From the NCBI GenBank assembly GCA_002314725.1, contig DCGV01000003.1, positions 1-14,341 of the forward strand: a stretch of 14,341 bases of DNA. The letters run 5' to 3'. Of the stretch, positions 1 to 7,310 are shown in pieces. The notes beneath the pieces were generated by a model. That model saw only the letters and a list, made by a program, of their open reading frames with translations, searched no databases and was not told the origin of the DNA. A program made the translations under genes and the position numbers. The stretch is from Bacteroidales bacterium UBA1769. GTDB taxonomy: Bacteria > Bacteroidota > Bacteroidia > Bacteroidales > UBA932. Position 1 is the first letter of the stretch, and each line of letters opens with the position of its first letter.

Positions 1-5
1 AATAG

Positions 6-296
6 TTGGCGTGCCCTCTCTTGTCAATATGTACTCTGCCGGACGCTTTCTGCCTTGCGGCAATAGAAAAGTGCCGGCGGGAGGGTTTCGCGGCGGTGGC
101 TCTCATCCCCTCGCAGCCCGGCCTGCGCACCTGGTATTCCCGGATGGGCTTCGCCGGGGACATCCCCGTCCGGTTCGAGACCTCCGACCGGTTCGATTTC
201 GGCACGGGCTCTGCGGAAGCCGACAGGGCGATGGTGCTCCGGTTTCGGGAGACATTCTCTCCGGGGGAGGAGATGGTGCTGTGCGATGGGGAGTGA
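6..296 (+). pseudogene. GNAT-family acetyltransferase remnant
   Basis: The reading frame ends in TGA at 294-296 and encodes residues resembling the C-terminal half of a GNAT N-acetyltransferase. A 'TLPDA' strand-end is followed by a helix (AAIEKCRREGF), then VALIPSQPGLRTWYSRMGF, the usual last strand and 'FY..GF' segment of this fold. GNAT proteins transfer an acetyl group from acetyl-CoA to an amine. Here the acetyl-CoA loop (R/QxxGxG/A), expected right after 'LPDA', is absent: 'LPDA' runs almost directly into the helix, as if about ten residues were deleted. An in-frame TAG at 3-5 sits just before the first possible start (TTG at 6). The frame is much more G+C-rich than the operon next to it. 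I read it as a decayed or truncated host gene at the left edge of the island. A fragment whose 5' part lies outside the window is the alternative, but the in-frame stop argues against that. Confidence 0.55.
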
Positions 297-355
297 TCCG
301 TTTTTTTGTGGCCCGGGTGTTTCCTTTGTGTTTTTGTAGGACTATCCGGTAGATG

Positions 356-385
356 AGTCTTTCTTGTGTCTCCTCAAGAAGGACT
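356..385. repeat. Small hairpin next to left palindromic element
   Basis: Arms agtctttcttg (356-366) and caagaaggact (375-385) pair over 11 bp with one G-T wobble, around the 8-nt loop tgtctcct. No T-run follows on either strand, so it is not a classic intrinsic terminator. It lies just outside the larger palindrome at 388-490 and may belong to the same element. Confidence 0.5.
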
Positions 386-387
386 CC

Positions 388-490
388 GCATCGCAGAAGA
401 GTATATTTCCTCCGGGACCTCCCACGGCGAAGCCGTGGGCCCCTCCCTCGCCGGGGGCAGCCCTCCGGAAATATACACATTCTGCGATGC
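388..490. repeat. Long imperfect palindromic element (left flank)
   Basis: Outer arms at 388-415 and 465-490 are imperfect reverse complements (starting gcatcgcaga and ending tctgcgatgc, with ccgg at the inner ends). Inside is a perfect 8-bp hairpin, cccacggc-gaa-gccgtggg, at 421-439. The interior is very G+C-rich, while the outer arms carry an AT-rich step (tatatttcc). The element lies 58 bp beyond the stop codon of the brxA-like gene, so as RNA it would form a strong 3' structure at the end of the operon transcript. The inner hairpin stem recurs exactly in the right-flank element at 13762-13781. It could be a REP/MITE-like intergenic repeat, a terminator without a T-run, or a 3'-end stabiliser. 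Confidence 0.75.
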
Positions 491-547
491 TTGTATCTTG
501 TAGAAACATCTTACGGGCCATATCTGTGTCAAGTCGGCACCTGAATC

Positions 548-1186
548 TTATTCAACCTTCAAATACCTGAAATACGGCTCAAAATGCATAACTCCTCCCG
601 CATCGTTCCTGCTCACTAATGGTTCATTAATGAAATAACTTTCCATCCAGACATCACGAGTCACATCATACACAGGCTTCTGCGCATCAGCAAACTCATA
701 TACGCCCACCTTCGCGCGAGTAATCATCCCTGCCTCAAGCATCTGTGCCACGGCATTAATTTGCACATTATACACACTCTTGTTGGCTCCATACTTCGTC
801 CCCATCATGCGCAGAATCAAATCAGTATTGATTTCATCCTGCAGCCGGAACTGTTTCGCCAGAGCGCAGAACAAATCATAAACGAAAGGATATCTGGCAG
901 CAGTCACTGCTGACAGGATCAGATTCCTATCAGAATCAGATTTCAGGGCTACCAGCACTTCATCTTTCCTTCCTCGGCAGTATTCTACAAGCGGATTATT
1001 GGCCAGCGTAGTCTTAATCTGCCAGAATCCTTTCTTCTGCCTATTCTTACCAGCATACTCTGTATTGATAAGTTCGCTGAGCCTTTTCAGGTCCGGCTCG
1101 CCATTCAACTCCGCTTTGAATGCCTCATTCAGAATATCCATTGGAATCCTCTGATGCAGTCCAAGTGATTTAACTGTCTCTGCCAT
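548..1186 (-). CDS. brxA: BrxA-like BREX protein (putative)
   Basis: This 212-residue protein is the last gene of the operon. Its start is 1 bp after the pglZ stop codon, which implies coupled translation. BrxA (DUF1819) is a small, mostly helical, NusB-like DNA-binding protein of about 200 residues; in type 3 BREX loci it follows pglZ, as here. What I see fits in size and position: a charged N-terminal half with 'RQKKGFWQIKTTLANNPLVEYC', a helical middle (residues about 90-150) and a C-terminal half that looks like a winged-helix segment ('VYNVQINAVAQMLEAGMITRAK'). The sequence match to BrxA is weak by eye, so the name depends largely on synteny. It could instead be an unrelated small DNA-binding subunit. 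G+C content is like that of pglZ and brxC, so it belongs to the core set. Confidence 0.5.
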   Translation of the reverse strand: MAETVKSLGLHQRIPMDILNEAFKAELNGEPDLKRLSELINTEYAGKNRQKKGFWQIKTTLANNPLVEYCRGRKDEVLVALKSDSDRNLILSAVTAARYPFVYDLFCALAKQFRLQDEINTDLILRMMGTKYGANKSVYNVQINAVAQMLEAGMITRAKVGVYEFADAQKPVYDVTRDVWMESYFINEPLVSRNDAGGVMHFEPYFRYLKVE

Positions 1187-1187
1187 A

Positions 1188-2642
1188 CTATTTTTCCAAT
1201 TTTATAAATGGTATCAATACTTCCAACCAGTGAGTGCCGCCGTGAGTGACGCATTTTCCACTATTCATAAAAGCCTCTTTCCCGCGGGCGTAATACGTTT
1301 TCGAATCAGAATCCACCTGCACGACATGTTCGCCGTATTCAGCCTTAAACAAGCCTTTATCAGCCGCATTCGGCAGCGTAATGTGACGCAGACTCAAATC
1401 AGCGCCAAGCTTATCCCGCTGGCCCAATTTCTTGTACGCTGTAGCATCGATATTTCCGTGGTCCGTAGTAATGAACACCTTATATCCACCATCAAGCAGA
1501 TGTTTGATATTAGCTATAATCTCCTCTTCCTCAATCCAGTTCTTTGTATTGCTGTGGAGATACGTATAATTCGCAGATGAATGCATCATATTATCCAGTT
1601 CCACAGCCACATATCCAAGCCTCTTTACCGAAGACTCCTCCTTAATCATATCGGCATGCTGATAATACTGTTCAAATGTCGCGACTCCCTTCTGTAGCCA
1701 GAATTCCTTCCACAACTTCTCCTCATTAGCCGGGTTTTGAACGTAGTTCACAGAAGGAATATCACCTCTGAAAATAGCCTGTCTCGATAATTCGGTCACG
1801 GATGGCAGCCATGCATATATGCAATCATAGGTTGACCGAACACTCAGCTTGTCCTCAAGGTATCTCGTCAACATCAAAGACTGCCACCAGTTCATACCAT
1901 CAATAACTACAAGCGCAGTCTTCTCCTCAGGCTGTCTGTGAATAAATGGCAACACTTGAGTCACGATGCGAGGATATTTCGTCCCGCAGGTTGAAGAAAC
2001 GATATTGATGTACCCGGTTTTGAGAAACTCCAGAAATCTCTCATTTACTTCTGCCACTCGTGACCGGAAATCATTCCATCTTCCTAATTCAATGACGGAC
2101 AGAATAATCTCTCCAGCCTTCTGCATCCAATCAGTTGGTCTATTGAAGTCTATTTCACTGCAGATGTAGTCCCAATTTTTAATCAGATTCTCGTAAGTTC
2201 TTTGGTTATTCGTCTTTTCATAGGCAATATCGCAGAAATCACCACTTTTCAAAACAATATCCAAATCAACGATGCCTTTCTGCTCATATAGCCATTCCTT
2301 CTGTTCGAAAGTTAGGTGCTTTACTGTATCCCATGGATAATGAGGAAAGAATGACCGGAATTGAAAATTCACGACATCACACTCGCGGGCGATATCTGGG
2401 AGAATCTCGAATTCACCCGTCATCACGAAGAGAATGAACTTATCCGGGTTCTGCTTCACGACAGTCTCCCGGACAATTCTGAGCGCCAATGATGTTCCGT
2501 GGAATACTTGAACACCATATCCGTCAAGAGCCGTGCGGCATCCCTGAAGCCAAAGCAACCCGTCGCGGTTTCTGGCCACGACGAACTTCTTCCCGTCAGG
2601 CAGGAAGAGTTTGTTGAATATTGCTTGGGAGAATTTAGACAT
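1188..2642 (-). CDS. pglZ: PglZ, alkaline-phosphatase-fold BREX protein
   Basis: A 484-residue PglZ-domain protein, shorter than the 800-900 residue type 1 PglZ and suited to a type 3 locus. Alkaline phosphatase superfamily signatures are in order: VVIDGMN (residues 245-251, metal-ligand Asp248), the segment WLPSVTELSRQAIFRGD (278-294), where PglZ proteins have 'PS.T...R.a...G', ITTDHGN (391-397, Asp394/His395), and the terminal HGGTHWLEVLIPF (467-479) matching the family's 'HGG....E...P' motif. The first 240 residues are a separate helical domain. PglZ is essential for BREX defence and host methylation in studied systems and is thought to be a metal-dependent phosphatase or nuclease in complex with PglX and BrxB/BrxC. 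The start at ATG 2642 gives a normal N-terminus, 23 bp after the stop of the HEPN-like gene. G+C is clearly higher than in that upstream neighbour. Confidence 0.9.
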   Translation of the reverse strand: MSKFSQAIFNKLFLPDGKKFVVARNRDGLLWLQGCRTALDGYGVQVFHGTSLALRIVRETVVKQNPDKFILFVMTGEFEILPDIARECDVVNFQFRSFFPHYPWDTVKHLTFEQKEWLYEQKGIVDLDIVLKSGDFCDIAYEKTNNQRTYENLIKNWDYICSEIDFNRPTDWMQKAGEIILSVIELGRWNDFRSRVAEVNERFLEFLKTGYINIVSSTCGTKYPRIVTQVLPFIHRQPEEKTALVVIDGMNWWQSLMLTRYLEDKLSVRSTYDCIYAWLPSVTELSRQAIFRGDIPSVNYVQNPANEEKLWKEFWLQKGVATFEQYYQHADMIKEESSVKRLGYVAVELDNMMHSSANYTYLHSNTKNWIEEEEIIANIKHLLDGGYKVFITTDHGNIDATAYKKLGQRDKLGADLSLRHITLPNAADKGLFKAEYGEHVVQVDSDSKTYYARGKEAFMNSGKCVTHGGTHWLEVLIPFIKLEK

Positions 2643-2665
2643 AACAATAATTGAGTGCTGAAAAA

Positions 2666-3568
2666 TTATTCAAAGTCATTATAGTTATCCCTCACAATTT
2701 CAAGGAATAATACACTAAGCCATGCGAAATATGGCCGAATCGCACTTTTAAAGAATATATTTAAGTCAATGAAATCAGAACAAAGAAGTTTATCCCCGTC
2801 ACTAAGTGAGTGAACAATTTTATTTCTTGTCGTTATTATTGCATCACCAACGTTAATAAAATTGATGACAATTCTCGTTTTATTTGTTGTGGGATCAAGA
2901 ATGGTATCACCAGGGAACAACTTCTTTGTATAAACATCATAGAACTTATCTTGCAGGTTTAATTCTGCATAGGTGGTAAGATCTATGTCAAACGTAAAGT
3001 TTAATATGTCATCGTCTTTGAAAATGACTTTTATGGCTTTTCTAAAAAAGCCAAGTTCTCCTTTATCTTTGGATTCAAGGAATGACTTTAACAAGCTATA
3101 CGTTCTTGAGAAATCACATGTTTTTCTGGCATAAATCATTGGGAACGCGTATGCAATGCGTTCAAGGACTCTGTATATATGAATAAATGAATTAAAATAA
3201 TCGTCATTCTGATATGCAACATGCATTGATGCCAATTCACAGTATAATTCAAGGTATAAGTTAAAATTTCGATTTGATGATTTCCGATCAGATATTGCCT
3301 TTGCTAATTCTACGCTAGATATCTCCTCTGAAATATACTTTGTTATTCTACTGTAAAATGGTCCTCTTTGCGTATATACATTTGATAAAATATTGTCTTT
3401 AATAGTGAATGTTTTTTTTGTTAGCGAGTCTGTTAATTGAATATTTCCGGTAAAAAGCCGATACACTTTGTATAGGTACGGACTCCCAGAGTTAACAACA
3501 AGTGACTTTTGTTTTTCACTAACTCTGGCGGGATTATATTTTTCAGAGATTGTATACAAGTCAATCAT
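2666..3568 (-). CDS. HEPN-like protein, candidate RNase effector
   Basis: A 300-residue protein I cannot assign to a named family. Near the C-terminus it carries ITTRNKIVHSLSDGD, in which Arg248 and His253 form the R-x4-H signature of HEPN domains. Many HEPN proteins are metal-independent endoribonucleases used as toxins in abortive-infection systems. The C-terminal part after the motif (residues 262-298) is predicted helical, and an earlier helix-rich stretch (about 84-146, with 'FIHIYRVLERIAYAF') resembles the first HEPN helices. No signal peptide or membrane segment is obvious. Its ATG overlaps the stop of the upstream DGQHR-like gene by 4 bp (3565-3568), so the two are probably translated together as a pair. 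The gene is strongly A+T-rich, unlike pglZ downstream, suggesting separate acquisition. RNase activity is an inference from one motif; a catalytically inert HEPN scaffold is possible. Confidence 0.55.
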   Translation of the reverse strand: MIDLYTISEKYNPARVSEKQKSLVVNSGSPYLYKVYRLFTGNIQLTDSLTKKTFTIKDNILSNVYTQRGPFYSRITKYISEEISSVELAKAISDRKSSNRNFNLYLELYCELASMHVAYQNDDYFNSFIHIYRVLERIAYAFPMIYARKTCDFSRTYSLLKSFLESKDKGELGFFRKAIKVIFKDDDILNFTFDIDLTTYAELNLQDKFYDVYTKKLFPGDTILDPTTNKTRIVINFINVGDAIITTRNKIVHSLSDGDKLLCSDFIDLNIFFKSAIRPYFAWLSVLFLEIVRDNYNDFE

Positions 3569-4599
3569 ATAGCTGTTTCGCTAACAAATTCACTTAATAA
3601 CTCATCATCGCCCATGTCGATAAACCTTTCTAAATTTGATATATAATATTTAACCAGTTCCCTTCTAATTTTTCCGACATTGACTTTCGAACTATTGATA
3701 CCATCAAAAGCTCTTTCAAATTTTTCGACGGATGATTCTACATCTATGATAGAAAGTGACTTTATATAGTTATAATCACTCTTTATGCCGACACAGAATG
3801 CAATTAAATTGTTGCCAAAGCTGAACCATTTTTTAAGCGTAGAACTTGATTGATATGTGTTTATCAATGATAAAATGTCCTTAAATTCCACATTAACAGA
3901 GGTGATATCTGTATCCATTATTTTACCAACAAGTATCTGGTCCATTTTTTCTTCAATGAATTTATTGTTATCGATGTGAACCGCTTCAGTGATAAATGCC
4001 AAATATGCTTTTGATATATCAGCAACGCTATATGAGTCCTTAATAGAAGTTAATGATTTTTCTTTTTCTGTCTGTACCGATAAATTAGGATAATCAGCAA
4101 AATCAAATAATTCCTGCGTCAGAATCTCAATTTGATGTCGAGGGGACATAGGCTTCTGACCATTATTTAGAGTTATCATTCTGTACAGAAGTTTGTCCTC
4201 ATTCTCGGCAATAATGATATTTAAAAGGATTGGTCTGTCGGCCGGGAATGATGGGTCATTAGATGCCCTATTAAGTGTATTAATTCGCTGCAATCCATCC
4301 AGGATATATCCTTCATTGATATGATCGTTGACGAATCTTTGAAGTTCATTTATATCTATCTTATCAACAAAATCAGCAGGATTATGTACAAAGGCTATTG
4401 TTATCGGAGGCATCATACATCCACGAATGATATCACGTTTTAATCTTTCGTAAAATTTAGTATCCATAATTTTCCTTTGAGAGTCAAATCGATTCGCCAA
4501 TGGCAGGATGTTATTAAGAGCATATTTGTATGTTGTATCACCGAGTAATACAATACTTGAGATTACTTGATCTGAATAATTGCTGAAAACTTTTATCAT
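3565..4599 (-). CDS. DGQHR/DUF262-like (ParB-fold) protein
   Basis: A 344-residue protein with a DGQHR-type core: GYILDGLQRINTL (DGLQR at residues 101-105) followed by INIIIAENEDKLLYR-like strands and then ITLNNGQKPMS (142-152). This spacing, a 'DGxxR' turn and then an 'iN..qkp' helix start, is the hallmark of DGQHR/DndB-like proteins. It is shared in looser form by DUF262 (GmrSD N-terminal) proteins of the ParB/Srx fold, which may bind or hydrolyse nucleotides or read DNA modification. The canonical Gln in DGQxR is replaced by Leu here. The C-terminal half (about 170-340) is helical and unassigned. It lies 19 bp after pglX and overlaps the HEPN-like gene by 4 bp. Together with that gene it fills the slot where type 3 BREX has its helicase. 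The gene is strongly A+T-rich. Confidence 0.6.
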   Translation of the reverse strand: MIKVFSNYSDQVISSIVLLGDTTYKYALNNILPLANRFDSQRKIMDTKFYERLKRDIIRGCMMPPITIAFVHNPADFVDKIDINELQRFVNDHINEGYILDGLQRINTLNRASNDPSFPADRPILLNIIIAENEDKLLYRMITLNNGQKPMSPRHQIEILTQELFDFADYPNLSVQTEKEKSLTSIKDSYSVADISKAYLAFITEAVHIDNNKFIEEKMDQILVGKIMDTDITSVNVEFKDILSLINTYQSSSTLKKWFSFGNNLIAFCVGIKSDYNYIKSLSIIDVESSVEKFERAFDGINSSKVNVGKIRRELVKYYISNLERFIDMGDDELLSEFVSETAI

Positions 4600-4618
4600 A
4601 TTTTTATACTTAAATTAA

Positions 4619-7234
4619 TTACACTCTTGATGATGCGATATCGTAGAAACGAAGGAGAACTTCATCGGTGGTCAGCAGCTCTTCCGGGAGTTTATTGCCT
4701 ACTGCAACTATGGTTGCGAAGTCCTTGTTCTTGTAGCACTCCTTAAATCCGGCTCTGAGTGCTTCCAGACGAGCATCTTTGATTTTCTTTGCTTCAATAT
4801 AGATTTCGAACTCTTTGAGGAGACGTTTATTCCTTACCGCTTCAAGCTCACTTGCCTTATTCACATCAGGAATGCGCCAATATCCATTTTCATCCTTAAG
4901 GAAATTCTCATCGAGAATCTGCATAAGTTCAGGAAGAGTGTCGCCCTTCTTAGGCTTCACCAAATCCTGCATCCAGTCAGGAAGAATCTCGCTATATGTC
5001 TTCGGACCTTCTTCAAGTTTACGTTTCAGCCATTCAATGCCTTCAGCTTCGCTGCTTACAAGAATGAAGAGGCCGACAAACGTCGGAGCCTCCTTCTTCT
5101 TCTCTTCGTATTCAATGGCTTGCTCAGCGGTAAAGAACATACCGTCACGTTCAACAAATCTCTCCTTTAGTCTTTTTTGGAATTCTGACGCATCCATAGG
5201 TACTGGATAACCCCGCTGTACATAGTATGCTATCAATCGATCAAAAAGAATCTTCGGAGAACGCTCAATAACGGCGGTTGTGGAATTATCTTTCTTGAGA
5301 TGAACGGGTAAATGTAATAGTAGTTCTTCAACGAAGTCCCATGTGTTTTTTCTAGGATCAGAAGTTTGTTCAAATTTAGTGGTTAACTCAGCCGTCGGTT
5401 TGTAACAAGTAACGACCAAATCTTGTTTAACTGCTGTAGTAGAAGTGACTGCGTTGTATGAACCTTGTTGCTTATCCAGTGAGGCAACGCTTACTACAAC
5501 AAATCCCGCTGACTGCAATGCCAGTTGAATGGCATTCCAAACACTCGCTTTTGTATTACTGAATTCAATAGTAATCCATTTACCTGGCTTAAGTACTCTG
5601 TAATACTCTTTCATAGACTTTGCGAGAAGTGTGGAATACTCATTAAATCCCTTCTGTTGTGCAGAACTAATAATTGCTTCGGAGCATGGGTTGGTAGTAA
5701 CTTTCAACCAATTTTCCCATATTTCATTTAACTCTGAGTACATAATGTTTGCCCCAAAAGGTGGATCGATAAAGATGTAATCAACTGTATCATTTTGTAT
5801 ATTCAAAGAAGTGGCTGATTGAATGCACGTAACATTCACATTCCTATTTAGTAGCGAATACGCATTAGATATTTTATCAATTTTATTCTTATAGGCAGTG
5901 AACACATTTGCCTCTGAAACCAGAGAACCTATGTACAATGTTCCATTTAAGGGGTTGTATGGGAATGAAACTTCTGGACGATATCTATTCTGTTTTGAGA
6001 TATTAATCAATTGAGAAGTAAACCAAATCTTTAAATAGGATTTGTCTTTCATCTTATCATATAATGACGATAAGATATAGAGATTTCTTTTTGTGTAAAA
6101 CTGATAGATATATTTTATTCCATTAGTGCGTTTTGGTTCAAATGTTTTACACCCATCACTAATTTCAGCAGTAGGAAACCAATATGGAATATCAGCATCT
6201 TCAATCATTTGCAACACAGACCAATCCTCGGCATCAAGCTTTTTTGTATAGGTCTTGCCGGACAATTTATATGAAATCAAAACAGGAACAGACTTAGCAA
6301 TAGTTTCAACTGTATCAGTAGGTTTTTGATATTTTGTCTCCTTTGCTCTTGGTAAACCTCGTTTTGTCAACATACAGTTACACGATGGACAATGAAAGTT
6401 TTCATGAACACCAGTACTGCTGTCATATGCCGCTTCATAAAACACAATTTCTTTTCCGCAAGTAGGGCATATAAAGACATCAGACCATACAACGTATTCA
6501 ATCTCACCGTATATCCCATCAGAATGTTTGGTTTTATACATCCATGAGCATTCGGAATAGACTTGATTGAAAATATCAAGTGCTTCAGCTTTGAATTTAT
6601 TCGCTGATATGCTTTTGTTGTAGTTCCCGGAGATGAGTGTCGAAATAACAGAAATATCTGAACATATACAGTTTCTATGTCCTGATGCTTTAGAATTTGA
6701 CGATAAATCAGAGTCACAAAGATGAGCTGCCACCCCGGTCATGCCAGTACCACAAAAACCATCAATTACAATATCTCCTGGCTGTGTATATCGTTGGAGA
6801 TATTTAATTATTGCGGGATATGGGACTTTAGTGTGGTACGTATGTGCATTATAAATGGGATTGTTCTTTCCTTCGCTCACGTCAGATGCATACGGTTCCG
6901 TTACTTCAAAATCAGCGGAGCGAGTACCCTCAATCTGAAGTCGTACCTTATCAGCTTCCCACTCTTTAACGAAATCATTAAGCCATGGGTTAGGGCACGC
7001 AGTGTAGTACGGTGGATCTGACAGAGCGATGATATCATCGTCCGTACCGATTGGAAATCCCTCGATTAATCTTAACTCAGGGAGTTTCTTGCGGAGTTCA
7101 TCGCGAAAGAATTCACGTCTGGCGGCATCATTCTCAAATGTGATACCCAGACAAGTGACAGGGCCGTCATTGACTGATTGCTCATCTTCTAATTGAAAGA
7201 TTTCGCCGTCCATACCGTTATTGGTTTTTCTCAT
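4619..7234 (-). CDS. pglX: BREX adenine-type DNA methyltransferase (PglX/PglXI)
   Basis: An 871-residue SAM-dependent DNA methyltransferase. Visible signatures are LSDPPYYTACPNPW (residues 71-84), motif I DIVIDGFCGTGMTG (154-167, SAM binding), a zinc-ribbon pair C256xxC259...C282xxC285, and the catalytic motif IV DPPFG (490-494) followed by 'SELNEIWENWL'. A later strand-helix block, 'MKEYYRVLKPGKWITIEFSN', matches the motif after IV in N6_N4_Mtase proteins. PglX methylates one adenine in a short asymmetric site to mark self DNA in BREX. Size and position between brxC and pglZ fit type 3. The outer thirds are near 50% G+C by eye, but the middle (about 5300-6850) is visibly A+T-richer. That middle includes the zinc ribbon and probable target-recognition region, which suggests the specificity part has been swapped. 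The start follows a 74-bp gap containing a perfect hairpin. Confidence 0.85.
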   Translation of the reverse strand: MRKTNNGMDGEIFQLEDEQSVNDGPVTCLGITFENDAARREFFRDELRKKLPELRLIEGFPIGTDDDIIALSDPPYYTACPNPWLNDFVKEWEADKVRLQIEGTRSADFEVTEPYASDVSEGKNNPIYNAHTYHTKVPYPAIIKYLQRYTQPGDIVIDGFCGTGMTGVAAHLCDSDLSSNSKASGHRNCICSDISVISTLISGNYNKSISANKFKAEALDIFNQVYSECSWMYKTKHSDGIYGEIEYVVWSDVFICPTCGKEIVFYEAAYDSSTGVHENFHCPSCNCMLTKRGLPRAKETKYQKPTDTVETIAKSVPVLISYKLSGKTYTKKLDAEDWSVLQMIEDADIPYWFPTAEISDGCKTFEPKRTNGIKYIYQFYTKRNLYILSSLYDKMKDKSYLKIWFTSQLINISKQNRYRPEVSFPYNPLNGTLYIGSLVSEANVFTAYKNKIDKISNAYSLLNRNVNVTCIQSATSLNIQNDTVDYIFIDPPFGANIMYSELNEIWENWLKVTTNPCSEAIISSAQQKGFNEYSTLLAKSMKEYYRVLKPGKWITIEFSNTKASVWNAIQLALQSAGFVVVSVASLDKQQGSYNAVTSTTAVKQDLVVTCYKPTAELTTKFEQTSDPRKNTWDFVEELLLHLPVHLKKDNSTTAVIERSPKILFDRLIAYYVQRGYPVPMDASEFQKRLKERFVERDGMFFTAEQAIEYEEKKKEAPTFVGLFILVSSEAEGIEWLKRKLEEGPKTYSEILPDWMQDLVKPKKGDTLPELMQILDENFLKDENGYWRIPDVNKASELEAVRNKRLLKEFEIYIEAKKIKDARLEALRAGFKECYKNKDFATIVAVGNKLPEELLTTDEVLLRFYDIASSRV

Positions 7235-7283
7235 TTATCCGTTTAAAATCCAGTTGTCGAACACAGGGTTCACCTGTACACTC

Positions 7284-7310
7284 AATTGCGAACGCAGCGC
7301 GTTCGCAATT
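7284..7310. repeat. Perfect 12-bp hairpin at the gene junction
   Basis: Arms aattgcgaacgc (7284-7295) and gcgttcgcaatt (7299-7310) are exact reverse complements around the 3-nt loop agc. The structure overlaps the stop codon of the 259-residue protein gene (7309-7311) and sits in the longest gap of the operon, before pglX. On the minus (transcribed) strand the hairpin is followed by GAGTGTACAGG, with no U-tract. It is therefore not a standard intrinsic terminator; an mRNA processing or stability site, or a partial attenuator reducing pglX expression, is more likely. Confidence 0.8.

Noticed and set aside
103..480. Minus-strand 125-codon frame across the left flank
   Set aside because: Arg/Pro-rich translation through a G+C-rich palindrome and the antisense of the acetyltransferase remnant; typical spurious frame.
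7284..7310. Intrinsic terminator after the 259-aa gene
   Set aside because: The stem is perfect but no U-tract follows on the transcribed strand, and pglX follows on the same strand with no promoter seen.
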